Assembly: GCA_019454045.1 (NCBI GenBank)
Contig: SKCR01032781.1
Span: 1 to 64,000, forward strand
DNA: 64,000 nt
Reading direction: 5' to 3'
From: Zanthoxylum bungeanum
Taxonomy: Eukaryota; Streptophyta; Magnoliopsida; Sapindales; Rutaceae
In this document: one piece after another, positions 1-12,477 of the stretch
Layout of the letters: every line of letters starts with the position of its first letter
How positions within the stretch are numbered: position 1 is the stretch's first letter
Position numbers and translations under genes: made by a program
The notes under the pieces: model-generated
What the model was told of the DNA's origin: nothing
Seen by the model: the letters and a program-made list of their open reading frames with translations, nothing else
Databases searched by the model: none

Positions 1-1262
1 TATTCTTTCATCACATACATATATATTCAATCAAGACATGCTATACAACCAATCTAATCCAATTAATTAGTCTTTGTTTAAGTGATCATCCAATGTTCAA
101 ACAACCGGTTTGATTTGCGCGAGTCCAACTCGTTTGAGAATAAGTACATAAGGTACGAATTCACGAATTATATCGAACTACTCGTTAAATCCAATTTAAG
201 TCGTATTCAATACTAATTCAATTTATTTAATTCCAAATTAATGTTTATACTTTTAATGTGCTTTTAAAGACTTAGATTCTAAATCTAATCTAATTGGGTC
301 TCCAAGCCCAACTAACATCCAATGTTTGTTTAATTAAAGTCTGATGGGCTTTCAATTGATTTATTAAGGCTTGGGCTTTGGTCAATGTGGGTCAAACCCA
401 ATTACCAAGCCCAAATAAGGAATCACCCTTAAATGCCATAAAATCAATTTCAAGCCCATAAGGCCCAATTAAACATTAAAGCCCATTTTACTATATTTGG
501 ACTTAATGGAGTGATTTAAGCCCACATTGGATCCAATCCTTTTGGCCCAAATCTACTTGGCCCAACCAAGCCCATTATGCCCAAATTATAATAATACAAG
601 CCCAATTTTACAATTAAGCCCATTAATTAAATTTTAATATTCCAAATTTTAAAATTCAATTAATTAAAGTGTAAATCCATGATTAATTCATTAAACCAAA
701 TATTTCCAAAACACCAATTTAATTTATTAATCGTCACTTGTTCAAAATACATGTCCAACATTTATTTGAGCAAAAATCAAGTCCTTTAACATGTCATATT
801 GCATTCGGCCAAGAGGGATTTTTTGGTTCGATTTGTTTTTCAATCCGATTGAATCACTAATCTACATCCCGTATATGTTTTAAGTCATCTAATGAACTTG
901 TACACAAAAAAATTCCAATCCAGTGCAAAGACTTCCACATTCGGCCAAAGCAACAATTTTGGGGAAAAATCATCCAATGCATTTTTCTCAAAATTGATCA
1001 TGTATAACATCATATTACATACATATAAGCATATTAATCATCAAATTTCACAAGAACATGCTTCAATCAATTTTACCAAACCTCTATATTCGGCCAAAGC
1101 AACAATTTTGGGGAAAAAATCATCCAATGCATTTTTCTCAAAATTGATCATGTATAACATCATATTACATACATATAAGCATACTTAATCATCAAATTTC
1201 ACAAGAACATGCTTCAATCAATTTTACCCAAATTAACCCTAATGTATTTCATGCTTAAACAT
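1..1262 (-). other. Copia-B2 untranslated leader, with repeats
   Basis: Non-coding leader, reverse complement of 20334-21740. Positions 929-1230 hold two tandem units of about 150 bp, each containing CATTCGGCCAA and a purine-rich GGGGAAAAA stretch; the 98-codon frame at 892-1188 only reflects this repeat. Positions 290-620 contain about a dozen AAGCCCA/TGGGCTT motifs. No gene is seen. Confidence 0.75.
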
Positions 1263-1277
1263 GGCTCCATGATACCA
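1263..1277 (-). promoter_or_regulatory. Primer binding site, Copia-B2
   Basis: Reading the minus strand, TGGTATCATGGAGCC follows the LTR end after one base. Copia elements normally carry TGGTATCAGAGC, complementary to the 3' end of initiator tRNA-Met. The first eight bases match that and the rest is altered. The same variant is present in B1 at 20319, so it is a family trait. Confidence 0.7.
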
Positions 1278-1278
1278 T

Positions 1279-3219
1279 TGTTGGTTTCTATTATTAGTCC
1301 TAAAGAAAGTATAAGCCAATGAAACACACGGTTTATACATGTAAAGCTTGAAGCATGGCGGAATCATACTTACAAAGCTTGTGACAAAAAATGATGAAGA
1401 AAATCCTTGAGTCTTCAAGGACGAAACTTTCGGCCAAGAACAAAAGGGAGAGAAGCTTCAAGCCTTTTAGTTCCAAGCTCCAAGGTTGTTTCCCTATCAC
1501 CTCCTTTGATCCTTCATTGTGCTAGCAAAAATGGAGAAGATGAAAAACAATTTTTCTTGCCCTGTTGAAGCTCACGGCGTGAGCAAGAAGAAGAGGGAGA
1601 GAAGGCTTTTGGTATGCTTTTCTTTTCTCTTTCTTTTGTTTTCCAAAAACCGTGAGAAGTGTGATAATAATTACCAAAATATTTGGTAAATACGCTTCCA
1701 AAAAGGTGAAAAGTTTTCCCTCCAAAAAGCCATTAAATGGCCTCACCCACTTACATCGTGAATAGTGACAATGTGTCACTCAATAAAGGTGACTTGTTAC
1801 ATCCATCAACTAGTCGTGTCAAGTGATGAGACTTCGCGATGTGATTTGCGGGTCCCACTCGTTTCAAAATACGAATGTGTCCGCAAACACTTTCGGGCTC
1901 GGTTTCGCTAATTCCGAATTAACGAATTTCCGTCGCGACGTAAATTAAATAATTATGCCTAGCGAAATTACTATTCACATCGCTAACGAATTAATTCTAA
2001 ATTAATTCGTTTGCCCGAATTAAAATCCGATTTTAATTCCGCGTCGAAATCTAATTTCGTTTAATATATCGAATATATTATTTTATCGATTAATTCCAAA
2101 TTAATCGTTATCTCTCCTAATTAGGCATTTTATCCAAGATAAAGTTTCTCCGTAATTAATCCAAGATTAATAAAGTTCAAATCAAACATCATAGGTGAAT
2201 CTTCAGGAAGCGACCCAAGAGATCTCCGGATATGTTGGCAGTAAATACGGTCGTCGGATAATCCGAACACGTATGTACCTCGTACTACGTTTTTACCGAT
2301 TTACAAGACAAGGTTGGCTTCTAGCAAAGCGCCATGCCTACCCAATTCTCCAGAAATATTCTTATTGGAATATTAGATCTTTATCAAGCGTAGTATACCG
2401 TAGTATCGCGTACATCGATCCAGTATCGGACGATCACATGTTAGGCCTGGGGCTGGAAATGTGTCTGCCCCGTACGAAACATATATCGGATATCAAACAA
2501 CTAGTCTCTTTAAATCGGACAATCCTGACCTGGTCATATTGTCCCGATGGTTGCAACCTTTTATAGAGTACGAGTTCTGTATCCTGCGTGATCATCATCT
2601 CCATATGTCTGAAGTGATACTTCCATCTTGACATCACATCCAGTACACTACGATTCTCGATAAACCCAGAAGAGGTGTACACAGAACCGATTAAAGCCCC
2701 GAACCACCAAAACCAAAGTTTACCGATTGTCGCAAATACTAGCGATGCAAGTCTCAGGTTAAGACCATATACACCTACCCTGATGCGGCCTCCCATAGAC
2801 ACGCAGACATACTACCAATGGGATTCCGCGGGGTCTATCCAGAGCGAAGCTATTTTCGTACCATCGGTAAAACACAACCTCCTATCGCACTTGCATAAGT
2901 ATCCAATACTTAAATATATGAGAACTATGCCGTTGTGCCATCAGAACGTGCACAAGTGCAATACTAGTCTATTCCGCATTATCGATGTCCGATCTCGATA
3001 ATACTCCGACTAGGGATGTTTAATGATTAAACCTTTTATATTGATACTGTCTCATATCATCTCAATACGGAACTAATCACATGGAGTTTTGCCATTAATA
3101 TATCAAAGTAAATAATTTACAAAACGGCAAAAGGCAATTTCATTATCACATAGTTAATTTTGTACAATAATACAATATCATTTACAAAACAGTGACGCTA
3201 TGGGTCATAATGTCTAACA
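1279..3219 (-). repeat. 5' LTR of Copia-B2
   Basis: The LTR has TG...CA ends (on the minus strand it starts TGTTAGACATTATG at 3219 and ends GAAACCAACA at 1279) and is 1941 bp, close to the 1975 bp of the B1 LTRs. The right end matches the B1 LTR start with one obvious change near the terminus. Overlapping 120-123-codon frames on both strands (2195-2566 plus, 2434-2802 minus) lie inside it. The element-sense one recurs in B1 and C2 LTRs (see findings), but no function can be assigned. Confidence 0.88.
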
Positions 3220-5144
3220 CTGTGGGCGCATGAGACATCTTTCACACTTAGATGGCAGTCATGTCACCGGTCTATTTAGATCATACCTCCGTCTGTTCGT
3301 TAGGTGTGGATAGATCCTCAGGGTGTCTTGTGTGTATCGAGATAGGATCCGTCAGTTCTGTGTATAGAGCATAGGTAGTCCATATGATTAGCAATCAGAT
3401 AAAACCATGGGCTCGTGGTACACTTTAAAAGTCAATTCTAAGTGTTCTTTTAGAGATTGCTAATAGAGACGTCGATATGATTGTCCCTATAGAGATTTGA
3501 CGTTTACATCTATATCTCTAGGATAAATCTGGATAACTGTGACGGAGGAATTATACATTTTCCATGACCTCGACCTGTATGATTCAGTGAGTTTATATGT
3601 GGTCGTCATAATTTACGGGTGGATAAATTATGGACACGAAATTGGATTTCGTGACGGATATGCCTGAATCTAGAAAGTCTCACTAATGAAATATACTCGT
3701 AGAGCACTAGAGCAACATTTATAAATAATATTGATTATTTATAAAGTCGTTTAAAGGTTAAACGTAAAGTACATATGTAGGGACCCGAAAGTCATTTCTT
3801 AATTTTTGTGTATTTGCATTTAATGATAGATTTTATCAAATACACATTAATTAATTGTCAAATTGAGATATTTGACTAATATCATAAATATATATATGTA
3901 TTTGATATTTAATGTAAATATAATACATATATTTAATATATTTGTATTAAATTAATTAATTAATTAATTAATTAATTATTAAATGATTAAATTAATTAAA
4001 ATATAAATATTTTAAAGTTATGATATTTATTTTAATGACTTGAGTTGCCTTTGTTGACTTACTTTATTTCATTAAATTGTTTGACGATTAAAGTTGCAAG
4101 TTGATAAAAGTCTTTAAATGAAACAATTGAAAAATATCATGATATTTCCAAATACCACATTTTCGGGCAAGGCTATAATTTTTGGTATATATTGTTTTTT
4201 TTTTTCATTTAGGGTTTGATAACTTAAAACACTTATCCAAAAACTCCATTAAAGGAAGACAAAGAAGCTTGAGAGAAAGAAAAAGAAAAACTTGGATTTT
4301 AGTAAGTTTCTTCAATTTGCTATTAGAGAGGAAAATGTTCCTTGAGTTTTAGGCTACATATTATGATGTTCTTATATTTTTCTATTCTTTATTCTTTGTG
4401 TTTTTGGAGGATGGAAGTTTTAGGATAAGGTTGAGCATGTATAAAGATCATATAATGTTATTAATGTGTTTATAAGCATTCTTTAGATGGTTTGAGAAAC
4501 TTGTTTCCATTCTAGAGTTATTGACCCACTCTTAAATGACCTAGATTTATTCTATAGTTATTTCATTGTGGTGAGGCTTGATTGGTGTGGAAGAAACATG
4601 ATTGAAGTGTTGGATTTTACTAATTTGGTCTAATTTGTCCATTTTGATGAAATTGAAAAATTAGGGTTTAATACCACTTCCAAATTGGTAATTTTCATTT
4701 ATGTTGTGTATTTGGATGTGTATAGGATGCATATAAAATCTTATGTTGATTGGATGTCATCTTGATGTGTTTTGAACATTAAAATAGCAAAATGCACAAT
4801 TTGGCCTAAAAGGGGGCTCACGACAATTTGGACAAAATTTGGGGTTCTTGTCGCAATTTGATTTTTGATGTGTATGACATGTTAAATTCATCTTAGAACT
4901 GATTTAGAATCATCCAAAATTGTTTCGAACAATTTAGGACTAAAATGAACAAAATGCAAAGTTTTGGGGTAATTTGGTAATTGCAAAAAAATTTGATTTC
5001 TTGTGTAATATTTCATAGTTTGATAATGGGATAATTAAATAAATAAGTTTATTTAATTGATCCGAGAAAAATTTTTGAAATCAGAAAATTTTGATTTTCC
5101 ACTGTTCCGCTGCGTTACCGGATTTCCGCCTTAAAACCCCTTCA
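3220..5144 (+). repeat. First LTR of the Copia-A array (5' truncated by Copia-B2)
   Basis: These 1925 bp match 8782-10702 of the complete shared LTR; the first 474 bp lie beyond Copia-B2, left of the window. The LTR ends CCCCTTCA, followed by AAA and the primer site. It contains a (TTAA)n stretch near 3951-3990. Differences from the second LTR are scattered substitutions and small indels, so the two have diverged since the array formed. Confidence 0.9.
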
Positions 5145-5147
5145 AAA

Positions 5148-5159
5148 TGGTATCAGAGC
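5148..5159 (+). promoter_or_regulatory. Primer binding site, Copia-A1
   Basis: TGGTATCAGAGC, the standard plant copia primer site complementary to initiator tRNA-Met, lies 3 bases after the LTR. The same site recurs at 10706-10717 behind the shared LTR, which shows that both internal regions are in plus orientation. Confidence 0.92.
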
Positions 5160-5907
5160 GAGTCTGATTCTAGGCCCCCTAATATGATTAGCCCTTTAAA
5201 TCCAATGTTTAATCATGTTTTCTTAACTTTATACATGCATGTTTTAATCTAATTTGATTAGATTTATGGTGTATGACACTTAGCGGAAAATTCATAATTA
5301 ATAAGGTTTAAATGTAATTATGTATTTGATGCATGTTATATGGTTCGTCTTGTCAATAAGGTTTATGAATATTTATCCGTGAATACATATGAGACTATGC
5401 CTCTGCTGTGAGGGTGTAGCCGATAGAGATTTATTTATGCCGGATGTATATTAGATACTAGATAAATTCAAGCGAAAGCGGAATCCTGAACGTGCCCTAG
5501 CTGTCAGGGTTACGCAAGTAGCTTGAGTTTATCATTGACAAGTTTAACCTTGGTACATCTCCTTGTGGGCCTGCCTTAGAAATCACAACGAGAAACGACC
5601 AGGACCGAAAACCCAGGAGTCACTAGTGAGTGATTGACAAATGAGTTGTCTACCTGATGAATATACGTAGGCGAGACCGTGTCTCTGATGTGAGCTGAAA
5701 TATATTCATAGGATCCACCTTTCACTATTTGTATTTAATTTGATTATTAAATCTTTGTATTCTGTTTGAGGATTACAGTATTGCAAGATTTAGTGGGAGG
5801 GGCATTTTTAGATTAAAAAATCCATGATCTAATTTATGCTTATGATATTATATGAAACTGCTTAATTTTTGTTAACCATTTTTCGTGATCTATATGATAG
5901 ATTTGCG
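5160..5907 (+). other. Copia-A1 untranslated leader
   Basis: About 750 bp of non-coding leader between the primer site and gag. No tandem repeat or gene was seen. A closely similar copy precedes the A2 gag at 10718-11465. A purine-rich TAGTGGGAGGGGC lies at 5790, as in other copia leaders here. Confidence 0.7.
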
Positions 5908-6765
5908 ATGGCGGCACCATCCACTAATCAATTTGCGCTTATGCTTGATGCGAACAAACTCAATGGCGCTGAGAACTTCACCGATTGTGATTTGGATTTG
6001 AGGATTGTCCTCGATTCCGAGAAGTTGGAATATGTTCTTGAGGGTCTGTTGCCCCTTATTGTGGCAGAGGACGCTACACCGGAAGAACTCGAAGTCTTCC
6101 AAGCTTGGAAGGATTGTGATTTAAAAGTTAAATCATACATCTTAAGTTCGCTTTCACCGGGACTCAAGAAACAATACTATGGCATGTCAGATGCGTATAG
6201 TATGATGACAAGATTGAGACAATCGTTTGAGAACCAAGAACAAGTTGTTGTTCATAAGGTCGCAATGGAACTGTTCCATGCGCGATTGGATGAGGGGTAA
6301 GCTGTTAGCCCGCATGTTCTTCAGATGATCGATTTGATCGATCAATTGAGGCAACATAATCTCATTCTGAATGACATTCTCGGTAGAAGTGTCATTCTTG
6401 GTTCACTCACAGCTTCTTATCGCCAGTTCGTGATGTACTTCAACATGAACTGGATTATCTGTACCTACCAAGAGCTGCATAGGATGTTGCACATGGTGGA
6501 AGAGGACCTCAAGAAGGGAGTACCGACTCGCCCTCCCAGACCTACTTCACTTTCTGCTTCTTCCCAGACTTGGTCAAAGGGAAAGAAGAAGAAAGGGATG
6601 AAGAAAAAGGGTCTCGGTCCTCAACCACGGGCAAAGATAGCTAAGCCCAAGAGGGCTTCTGATGACAAGTGCCATCACTGTAGTAAGGTCGGGCACTGGA
6701 AAAGGAACTGTCCTGATTACATTGCCCAGCTGAGGAGGGAGATAGCATCTACATCAGGTACATTT
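5908..6765 (+). pseudogene. Copia-A1 gag (broken)
   Basis: Gag packages retrotransposon RNA in cytoplasmic virus-like particles. The ATG at 5908 opens a frame with the UBN2/copia gag core, including a conserved FxxWKDCD-like segment near codon 72. The frame stops at TAA 6298-6300 after an acidic LDEG. Homology resumes in the same frame immediately after this stop and leads through a Lys-rich stretch (about 6580-6620) to a CCHC zinc knuckle, CHHCSKVGHWKRNC, at 6670-6711. The stop is an in-frame nonsense change, and the A2 copy has the same stop at the equivalent place. A TTG 13 codons upstream extends the open frame, but the ATG before AAPSTNQF is the credible start. Confidence 0.85.
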
Positions 6766-7931
6766 ATTTTTCCAATTATTGATATATCTTTGGCTTGTGA
6801 AGCCGTTACATCCACCTGGATTTTAGATTATGCTTGTCCCATTCACATTTGCAATTCGTTGCAGGTGCTGAAGGAAAGTTGGAAATTGAAGCCTGGAGAG
6901 ATGCAGTTGCGATTCGGGAGTGGAGACTCACTGGATGCAGTTGCAGTGGGATTATGCGAGATCCCTTTGTCGAAAGGGACACTTTTGTTAAATGACTGTT
7001 ATTTTGTACCTGGATGTGTAGCTAATATTATATCTCTTTTGTATTTGATACAGAAGGTTATCATATCAATATTAAGAACTGTTCTTTATATTTATATGAT
7101 AAAAGTAATATTCAGATCATTTATTGTCCAAATAAGTATGGTCATTATACATTGCAAACATCTAAAGATATTTTAAATACTGGAGTTAATAAACATAGTT
7201 TACCTGTTGTTAATAATACTGAACTTTGGCATATGCGGCTAGGTCATATAGGCGTTAAACGCCTTACCCAATTGGTTAGGAATGGTTTGATACCAAATCT
7301 TACTATTGAATCCTATCCAACTTGTTAATGTGTATTCAGGGTAAGATGACCCAAGCGCCATTTTCAAGTGTTGGACACCGTGCCACTAACTTACTGGAAC
7401 TCGTACATTCTGATGTATGTGGTCCATTAAGTCAGACTGCTCACAATGATTATTCGTACTTGTTCCCTTTACCAATGATTGTCATGGTACAGTTATGTCT
7501 ATTTGATGCGACATAAATCAGAAACCTTTGAAAAGTTCAAAGAGTTCTGAAATGTAGTAGAAAAACAAACTGGTCAATATATTAAATGCCTTCGATCTGA
7601 TCGAGGCGGAGAATAAATGAGTGGTGAGTTCATTGATTATATGAAGGAGAATGAAATTCTCGCTCAATATACTCATCCAGGTACTCCACAGCACAATGGA
7701 GTGTTTGAGAGGAGAAATCAGACTTTATTGGATATGGTCCGATCGATGTTGAGTTTCACAGATTTGCCTTATTTCTTATGGGGCTACTCTCTTTTAACAG
7801 CTACACATCTTTTTAATAAAATTCCTTCAAAAGTTGTTCCTACGACTCCGTATGAGATATGGTTCGGTAGGAGACCAAATCTTAGTTACATTAAGGTTTG
7901 GGGTTGTCCTGCCTATGTCAGGGTGACTTAG
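6766..7931 (+). pseudogene. Copia-A1 protease and integrase (broken)
   Basis: The protease region follows gag in the same frame. At 6817-6834 it reads WILDYA, so the catalytic Asp-Ser/Thr-Gly triplet has become Asp-Tyr-Ala and the protease should be dead; A2 shares this. A pre-integrase zinc finger is near 7225-7345 (WHMRLGH then C...C, with a TAA between the cysteines). The integrase core begins LVHSDVCGP near 7395 and is frameshifted and interrupted. Its end is readable at 7617-7931, including TPQHNGVFERRNQTLLD with the catalytic Glu and the conserved YEIWFGRRP tail. Several stops and frameshifts are present, so no functional Pol is possible. Confidence 0.85.
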
Positions 7932-8030
7932 TAAGATAAGCTTTCTCCTCGAGGGAAAAAGTTTAGGTTTGTCGGATATCCTTCGAATACGATGGGATAT
8001 TTGTTCTATGATACTGATCATCGAAATGTG

Positions 8031-8291
8031 TTCGAGAATGCGATTCCGTTATACGGTGATAATATTGGAGCCATTGGGCAAGCAAAGGAACCGAGGGCGC
8101 ATCAGAAGTCGAAGCATGTCGAACGAAAATACCACATTATTCGAGAGATTGTGTCGCGAGGGGACATTGTCGTTTGTAAGGTATCGAGTGAAGATAATGT
8201 GGCAGACCCACTGATGAAGGCCATACCTCAGAAGGTTTTTGATAAACACGTGGAGTCTATGGGTATTAGATACAATCGATATTGGCACTAG
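8031..8291 (+). pseudogene. Copia-A1 RNase H tail (RT deleted)
   Basis: After the integrase C-terminal region the sequence jumps at about 8032 directly into the last part of RNase H: AIPLYGDNIGAIGQAKEPR, then HQKSKHVERKYHIIREI and an ADPLMKAIP tail ending at a stop at 8289-8291. In A2 the same points are separated by 1540 bp (34144 to 35685) that encode the whole RT and most of RNase H. The junction lies at a shared TCG, as expected for a microhomology-mediated deletion. The 3' LTR starts 16 bp after the stop codon. Confidence 0.88.
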
Positions 8292-8307
8292 AGCAAATGA
8301 GAAATTT

Positions 8308-10702
8308 TGTTGGGGTTGGTGCTCAGAGTGCCAATTCCCGGCAGTATTTCTTTGAGAATACTACTATAAAAAGTTATTATTTTGAATAATATAAGCAGTT
8401 TCTGTAATATATTATATCTTTTAATATGGTAAAGACGTAATGACCTTAGAATGAGTAGTCATGATGCTGTTGCAAAAGCGTGGCAATAGACATTGAGTTG
8501 TATCATGACGTTGTCATTCTCAGACAGTTCCTGGTCAAGGTTTACACTACTTGGTCAGTAAAGTAAACCCGTTGAGACCGGTACATATCGTATACTGGAA
8601 TATATGATTCCAATGGTTTCTTAATGAACCATAAGTCTTGGAGACTCGTATAGATGTGTAGGTGTTTATAACTGATAAACATTGAATGACTCACCGAAGA
8701 TTCTTAATGGATGGTACACCAACGTCAATAAGAATCTTCTCGGGTTGAGTAGCACTTGTGATTCTTCGACTTGAGATACCACTGTGGGCGCATGAGATAT
8801 CTTCCACACTTAGATGACAGTCATGTCACCGATCTATTTAGATCAGACCTCCGCCTGTTCGTTAGGTGTGGATAGATCCTCAGGGTGTCATGTGTGTATC
8901 GAGATAGGATCCGTCAGTTCTGTGTACAGAGCATAGGTAGTCCATATGATTAGCAATCAGATAAAACCATGGGCCCATGGTACACTTTAGAAATCAGTTC
9001 TAAGTGTTCTTTTAGAGATTGCTAATAAAGACGTCGACAGGATTGTCCCTATAAAGATATGACGTTTACATCTATATCTTTGGGATAAATCTGGATACCT
9101 GTGACGGAGGAATTATACATTTTCCATGACCTCAACCTGTATGATTCAATGAGTTTATCTGTGGTCGTCATAATTTACGGGTGGATAAATTATGAACACG
9201 AAATTGGATTTCGTGACAGATATGCCTGAATCTAGAAAGTCTCACTAATGAAATATACTCGTAGAGCACTAGGGCAACATTTATAAATAATATTGATTAT
9301 TTATAAAGTCGTTTAAAGGTTAAACATAAAGTACATATGTAGGGACCCGATAGTCATTTCTTATTTTTGTGTATTTGCATTTAATGATAGATTTTATCAA
9401 ATACACGTTAATTAATTGTCAAATTGATATTTGACTAATATCATAAATATATATATGTATTTGATATTTAATGTAAATATAATACATATATTTAATATAT
9501 TTGTATTTAATTAATTATTATTATTTAATTATTACATGATTAAATTAATAAAAATATAAATATTTTAAAGTTATGATATTTATTTTAATGACTTGAGTTG
9601 CCTTTGTTGACTTACTTTATTCATTAAATGTTTGACGATTAAAGTTGCAAGTTGATAAAAGTCTTTAAATGAAACAATTGAAAAATATCATGATATTTCC
9701 AAATACAACATTTTCGGCCAAGGCTATAATTTTTGGTATATATTGCTTTTTTTTCATTTAGGGTTTGATAACTTAAACACTTATCCAAAAACTCCATTAA
9801 AAGAAGACAAAGAAGCTTGAGAGAAAGAAAAAGAAAAACAAAGAAAAGCTTGGATTTTAGTAAGTTTCTTCAACTTGCTATTAGAGAGGAAAATGTTCCT
9901 TGAGTTTTAGGCTACATACTATGATGTTCTTATATTTTTCTATTCTTTATTCTTTGTGTTTTTGGAGAATGGAAGTTTGAGGATAGGGTTGAGCATGTAT
10001 AAAGATCATAGAATGTTATTAATGTGTTTATGAGCATTCTTTTGATGGTTTGAGAAACTTGTTGCCATTCTAGAGTTATTGACCCACTCTTAAATGACCT
10101 AGATTTGTTCTATAGTTATTTCATTGTGGTGAGGCTTGATTGGTGTGGAAGAAACATGATTGAAGTGTTGGATTTTACTAATTTGGTCTAATCTGTCCAT
10201 TTTGATGAAATTGAAAAATTAGGGTTTAATACCACTTCCAAATTTGGTACTTTTCATTTATGTTGTGTATTTGGATGTGTATATGATGCATATAAAATCT
10301 TATGTTGATTGGATATCATCTTGATGTGTTTAGAACATTAAAGGAGCAAAATGCACAATTTGGCCTAAAGGAGGCTCACGGCAATTTGGACAAAATTTGG
10401 GGTTCTTGTTGTAATTTGATTTTTGATGTGTATGACATGTTAAATTCATCTTAGAAATGATTTAGAATCATCCAAAATTGTTTCGAACAATTTAGGACTA
10501 AAATGAACAAAATGCAAAGTTTTGGGGCAATTTGGTAATTGCAAAAAAATTTGATTTCTTGTGTAATATTTCATAATTTGATAACTGGATAATTAAATAA
10601 ATAAGTTTATTTAATTGATCCGTGAAAAAGTTTTGAAATCGAAAAATTTTGATTTTCCACTGTTCTGCTGCGTTACCGGATTTCCGCTGTAAAACCCATT
10701 CA
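8308..10702 (+). repeat. Shared (middle) LTR of the Copia-A array
   Basis: A complete 2395-bp LTR, TGTTGGGGTTGG...ACCCATTCA. It serves both as the 3' LTR of A1 and the 5' LTR of A2, because a primer site and gag follow it directly. It provides the full-length reference for the truncated first LTR (3220-5144) and the split third one (35957-37323 plus 38890-39928). No gene is seen in it. Confidence 0.92.
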
Positions 10703-10705
10703 AAA

Positions 10706-10717
10706 TGGTATCAGAGC
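10706..10717 (+). promoter_or_regulatory. Primer binding site, Copia-A2
   Basis: TGGTATCAGAGC, 3 bases after the shared LTR, identical to the A1 site. It is followed by a leader (10718-11465) very similar to that of A1. Confidence 0.92.
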
Positions 10718-11465
10718 GAGTCTGATTCTAGGCCCCATAATATGATTAGCCCTTTAAATTCAATGTTTAATCAGGTTTTCTTAACTTTATACATGCATGT
10801 TTTAATCTAATTTGATTAGATTTAGGGTGTATGACACTTAACGGAAAATTCATAATTAATAAGTTTTAAATGTAATTATGTATTTGATGCATGTTATATG
10901 GTCCTTCTTGTCAATAATGTTTATGAATATTTCTCCGTGAATACATATGAGACTATGCCTCTGCTGTGAGGGTGTAGCCGATAGAGATTTATTTATGCCA
11001 GATGTATATTAGATACTAGATAAATTCAAGCGAAAGCGGAATCCGTAACGTGCCCTAGCTGTCAGGGTGACGCAAGTAGCTTGAGTTTATCATTGACAAG
11101 TTTAACCTTGGTACATCTCCTTGTGGGCCTGCCTTAGAAATCACAACGAGAAACGACCAGGACCGGAAACCCAGGAGTCACTAGTGAGTGATTGACAAAT
11201 GAGTTGTCCACCTGATGAATATACGTAGGCGAGACCGTGTCTCTGCTGTGAGCTGAAATATATTCATGGGATCCACCTTTCACTATTTGTATTTAATTTG
11301 ATTATTAAATCTTTGTATTCTGTTTGGGGATTACAGTATTGCATGATTTAGTGAGAGAGGCATTTTTAGATTAAAAAATCCATGATCTAATTTATGTTTA
11401 TGATATTATATGAAACTGTTTAATTTCTGTTAACCGTTTTTCGTGATCTATATGATAGATTTGCG

Positions 11466-12477
11466 ATGGCGGCACCATCCACTAATCAGTTTGCGCTTAT
11501 GCTTGATGCGAACAAACTCAAGGGCGCTGAGAACTTCACCGATTGTGATTTGGATTTGAGGATTGTCCTCGATTATGAGAAGTTGGATATGTTCTTGAGG
11601 GTCTACTGCCCCTTACTGTGGTAGAGGATGCTACACCGGAAGAACTCGAAGTCTTCCAAGCTTGGAAGGATTGTGATTTAAAAGTTAAATCATACATCTT
11701 AAGTTCGCTTTCACCGGGACTCAAGAAACAATACTATGGCATGTGATGCGTATAGTATGATGACAAGATTGAGACAATCGTTTGAGAACCAAGAACAAGT
11801 TGTTGTTCATAAGGTCGCAATGGAACTGTTCCATGCGCGATTGGATGAGGGGTAAACTGTTAGCTCATATGTTCTTCAGATGATCGATTTGATCGATCAA
11901 TTGAGGCAACATAATCTCATTCTGAATGACATTCTCGGAAGAAGTGTCATTCTTGGTTCACTCCCAACTTCTTATCGCCAGTTCGTGATCTAATTCAACA
12001 TGAACTGGATTATTTATACCTACCAAGAGCTGCATAGGATGTTGCACATGGAGGAAGATGACCTCAAGAAGGGAGTACCAACTCGCCTTCCTAGACCTAC
12101 TTCACTTTCTACTTCTTCCCAGACTTGGTCAAAGGGAAAATAGAAAGGGAAGAAGAAAAAGGGTCTCGGTCTTCAACCACAGGCAAAGATAGCTAAGCCC
12201 AAGAGGGCTTCTGATGACAAGTGCCATCACTGCAGCAAGGTCGGGCACTGGAAAAGAAACTGTCCCGATTACATTGCTTAGCTGATGAGGGAGAGCATCT
12301 ACATCAGGTACATTTATTTTTCCAATTATTGATATATCTTTGGCTTGTGAAGCCGTTACATCCACCTGGATTTTAGATTATGCTTGTCCCATTCACATTT
12401 GCAATTCGTTGTAAGTGCTGAAAGAAAGTAGGAAACTGAAGCTTGGAGAGATACAGTTGTGATTCGGGAGTGGAGAC
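11466..12477 (+). pseudogene. Copia-A2 gag and start of protease (broken, split)
   Basis: Second copy of the Copia-A gag, colinear with 5908-6912. The ATG at 11466 begins MAAPSTNQF as in A1. One-base losses (for example near 11585 and 11740) shift the frame. The in-frame TAA after LDEG (near 11852) is shared with A1, and TAG replaces a lysine codon near 12141. The zinc knuckle CHHCSKVGHWKRNC is intact at about 12221-12262. The protease again reads WILDYA near 12368. The frame is cut at 12477 by the Athila-like insertion; the protease resumes at 32902. Confidence 0.85.
12473..12477 (+). repeat. Target site duplication GAGAC (left) of the Athila-like element
   Basis: GAGAC immediately precedes the LTR start TGACCGGCG at 12478 and is repeated at 32897-32901 after the LTR end ACTCATCA. 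Removing the insertion and one copy restores the Copia-A sequence GGAGTGGAGACTCACTGG, as seen uninterrupted in A1 near 6918. Confidence 0.95.

Larger units (their letters stand above)
1..3219 (-). mobile_element. Copia-B2, 5' part of a Ty1/copia element
   Basis: This is the 5' end of a Ty1/copia retrotransposon on the minus strand. The LTR is at 1279-3219, the primer site at 1263-1277, and the untranslated leader runs leftwards out of the window. The leader and LTR align along their length with Copia-B1 (18343-28760) in reverse complement, but are clearly more diverged from B1 than the two B1 LTRs are from each other. The LTR ends at 3219 directly against the interior of a Copia-A LTR (3220 matches 8782 in the complete LTR), so B2 inserted into Copia-A. 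The right flank begins CTGTG, the expected target duplication; its partner is outside the window. No gag or pol of B2 is visible here. Confidence 0.88.

Noticed and set aside
892..1188. 98-codon frame containing an internal repeat
   Set aside because: It is read through two copies of the 150-bp leader tandem repeat on the strand opposite to the element; no protein feature.
2195..2566. 123-codon frame antisense to the Copia-B2 element (also 19001-19372)
   Set aside because: Its presence in both copies follows from LTR sequence identity; it overlaps the sense frame on the other strand and is not kept in Copia-C.
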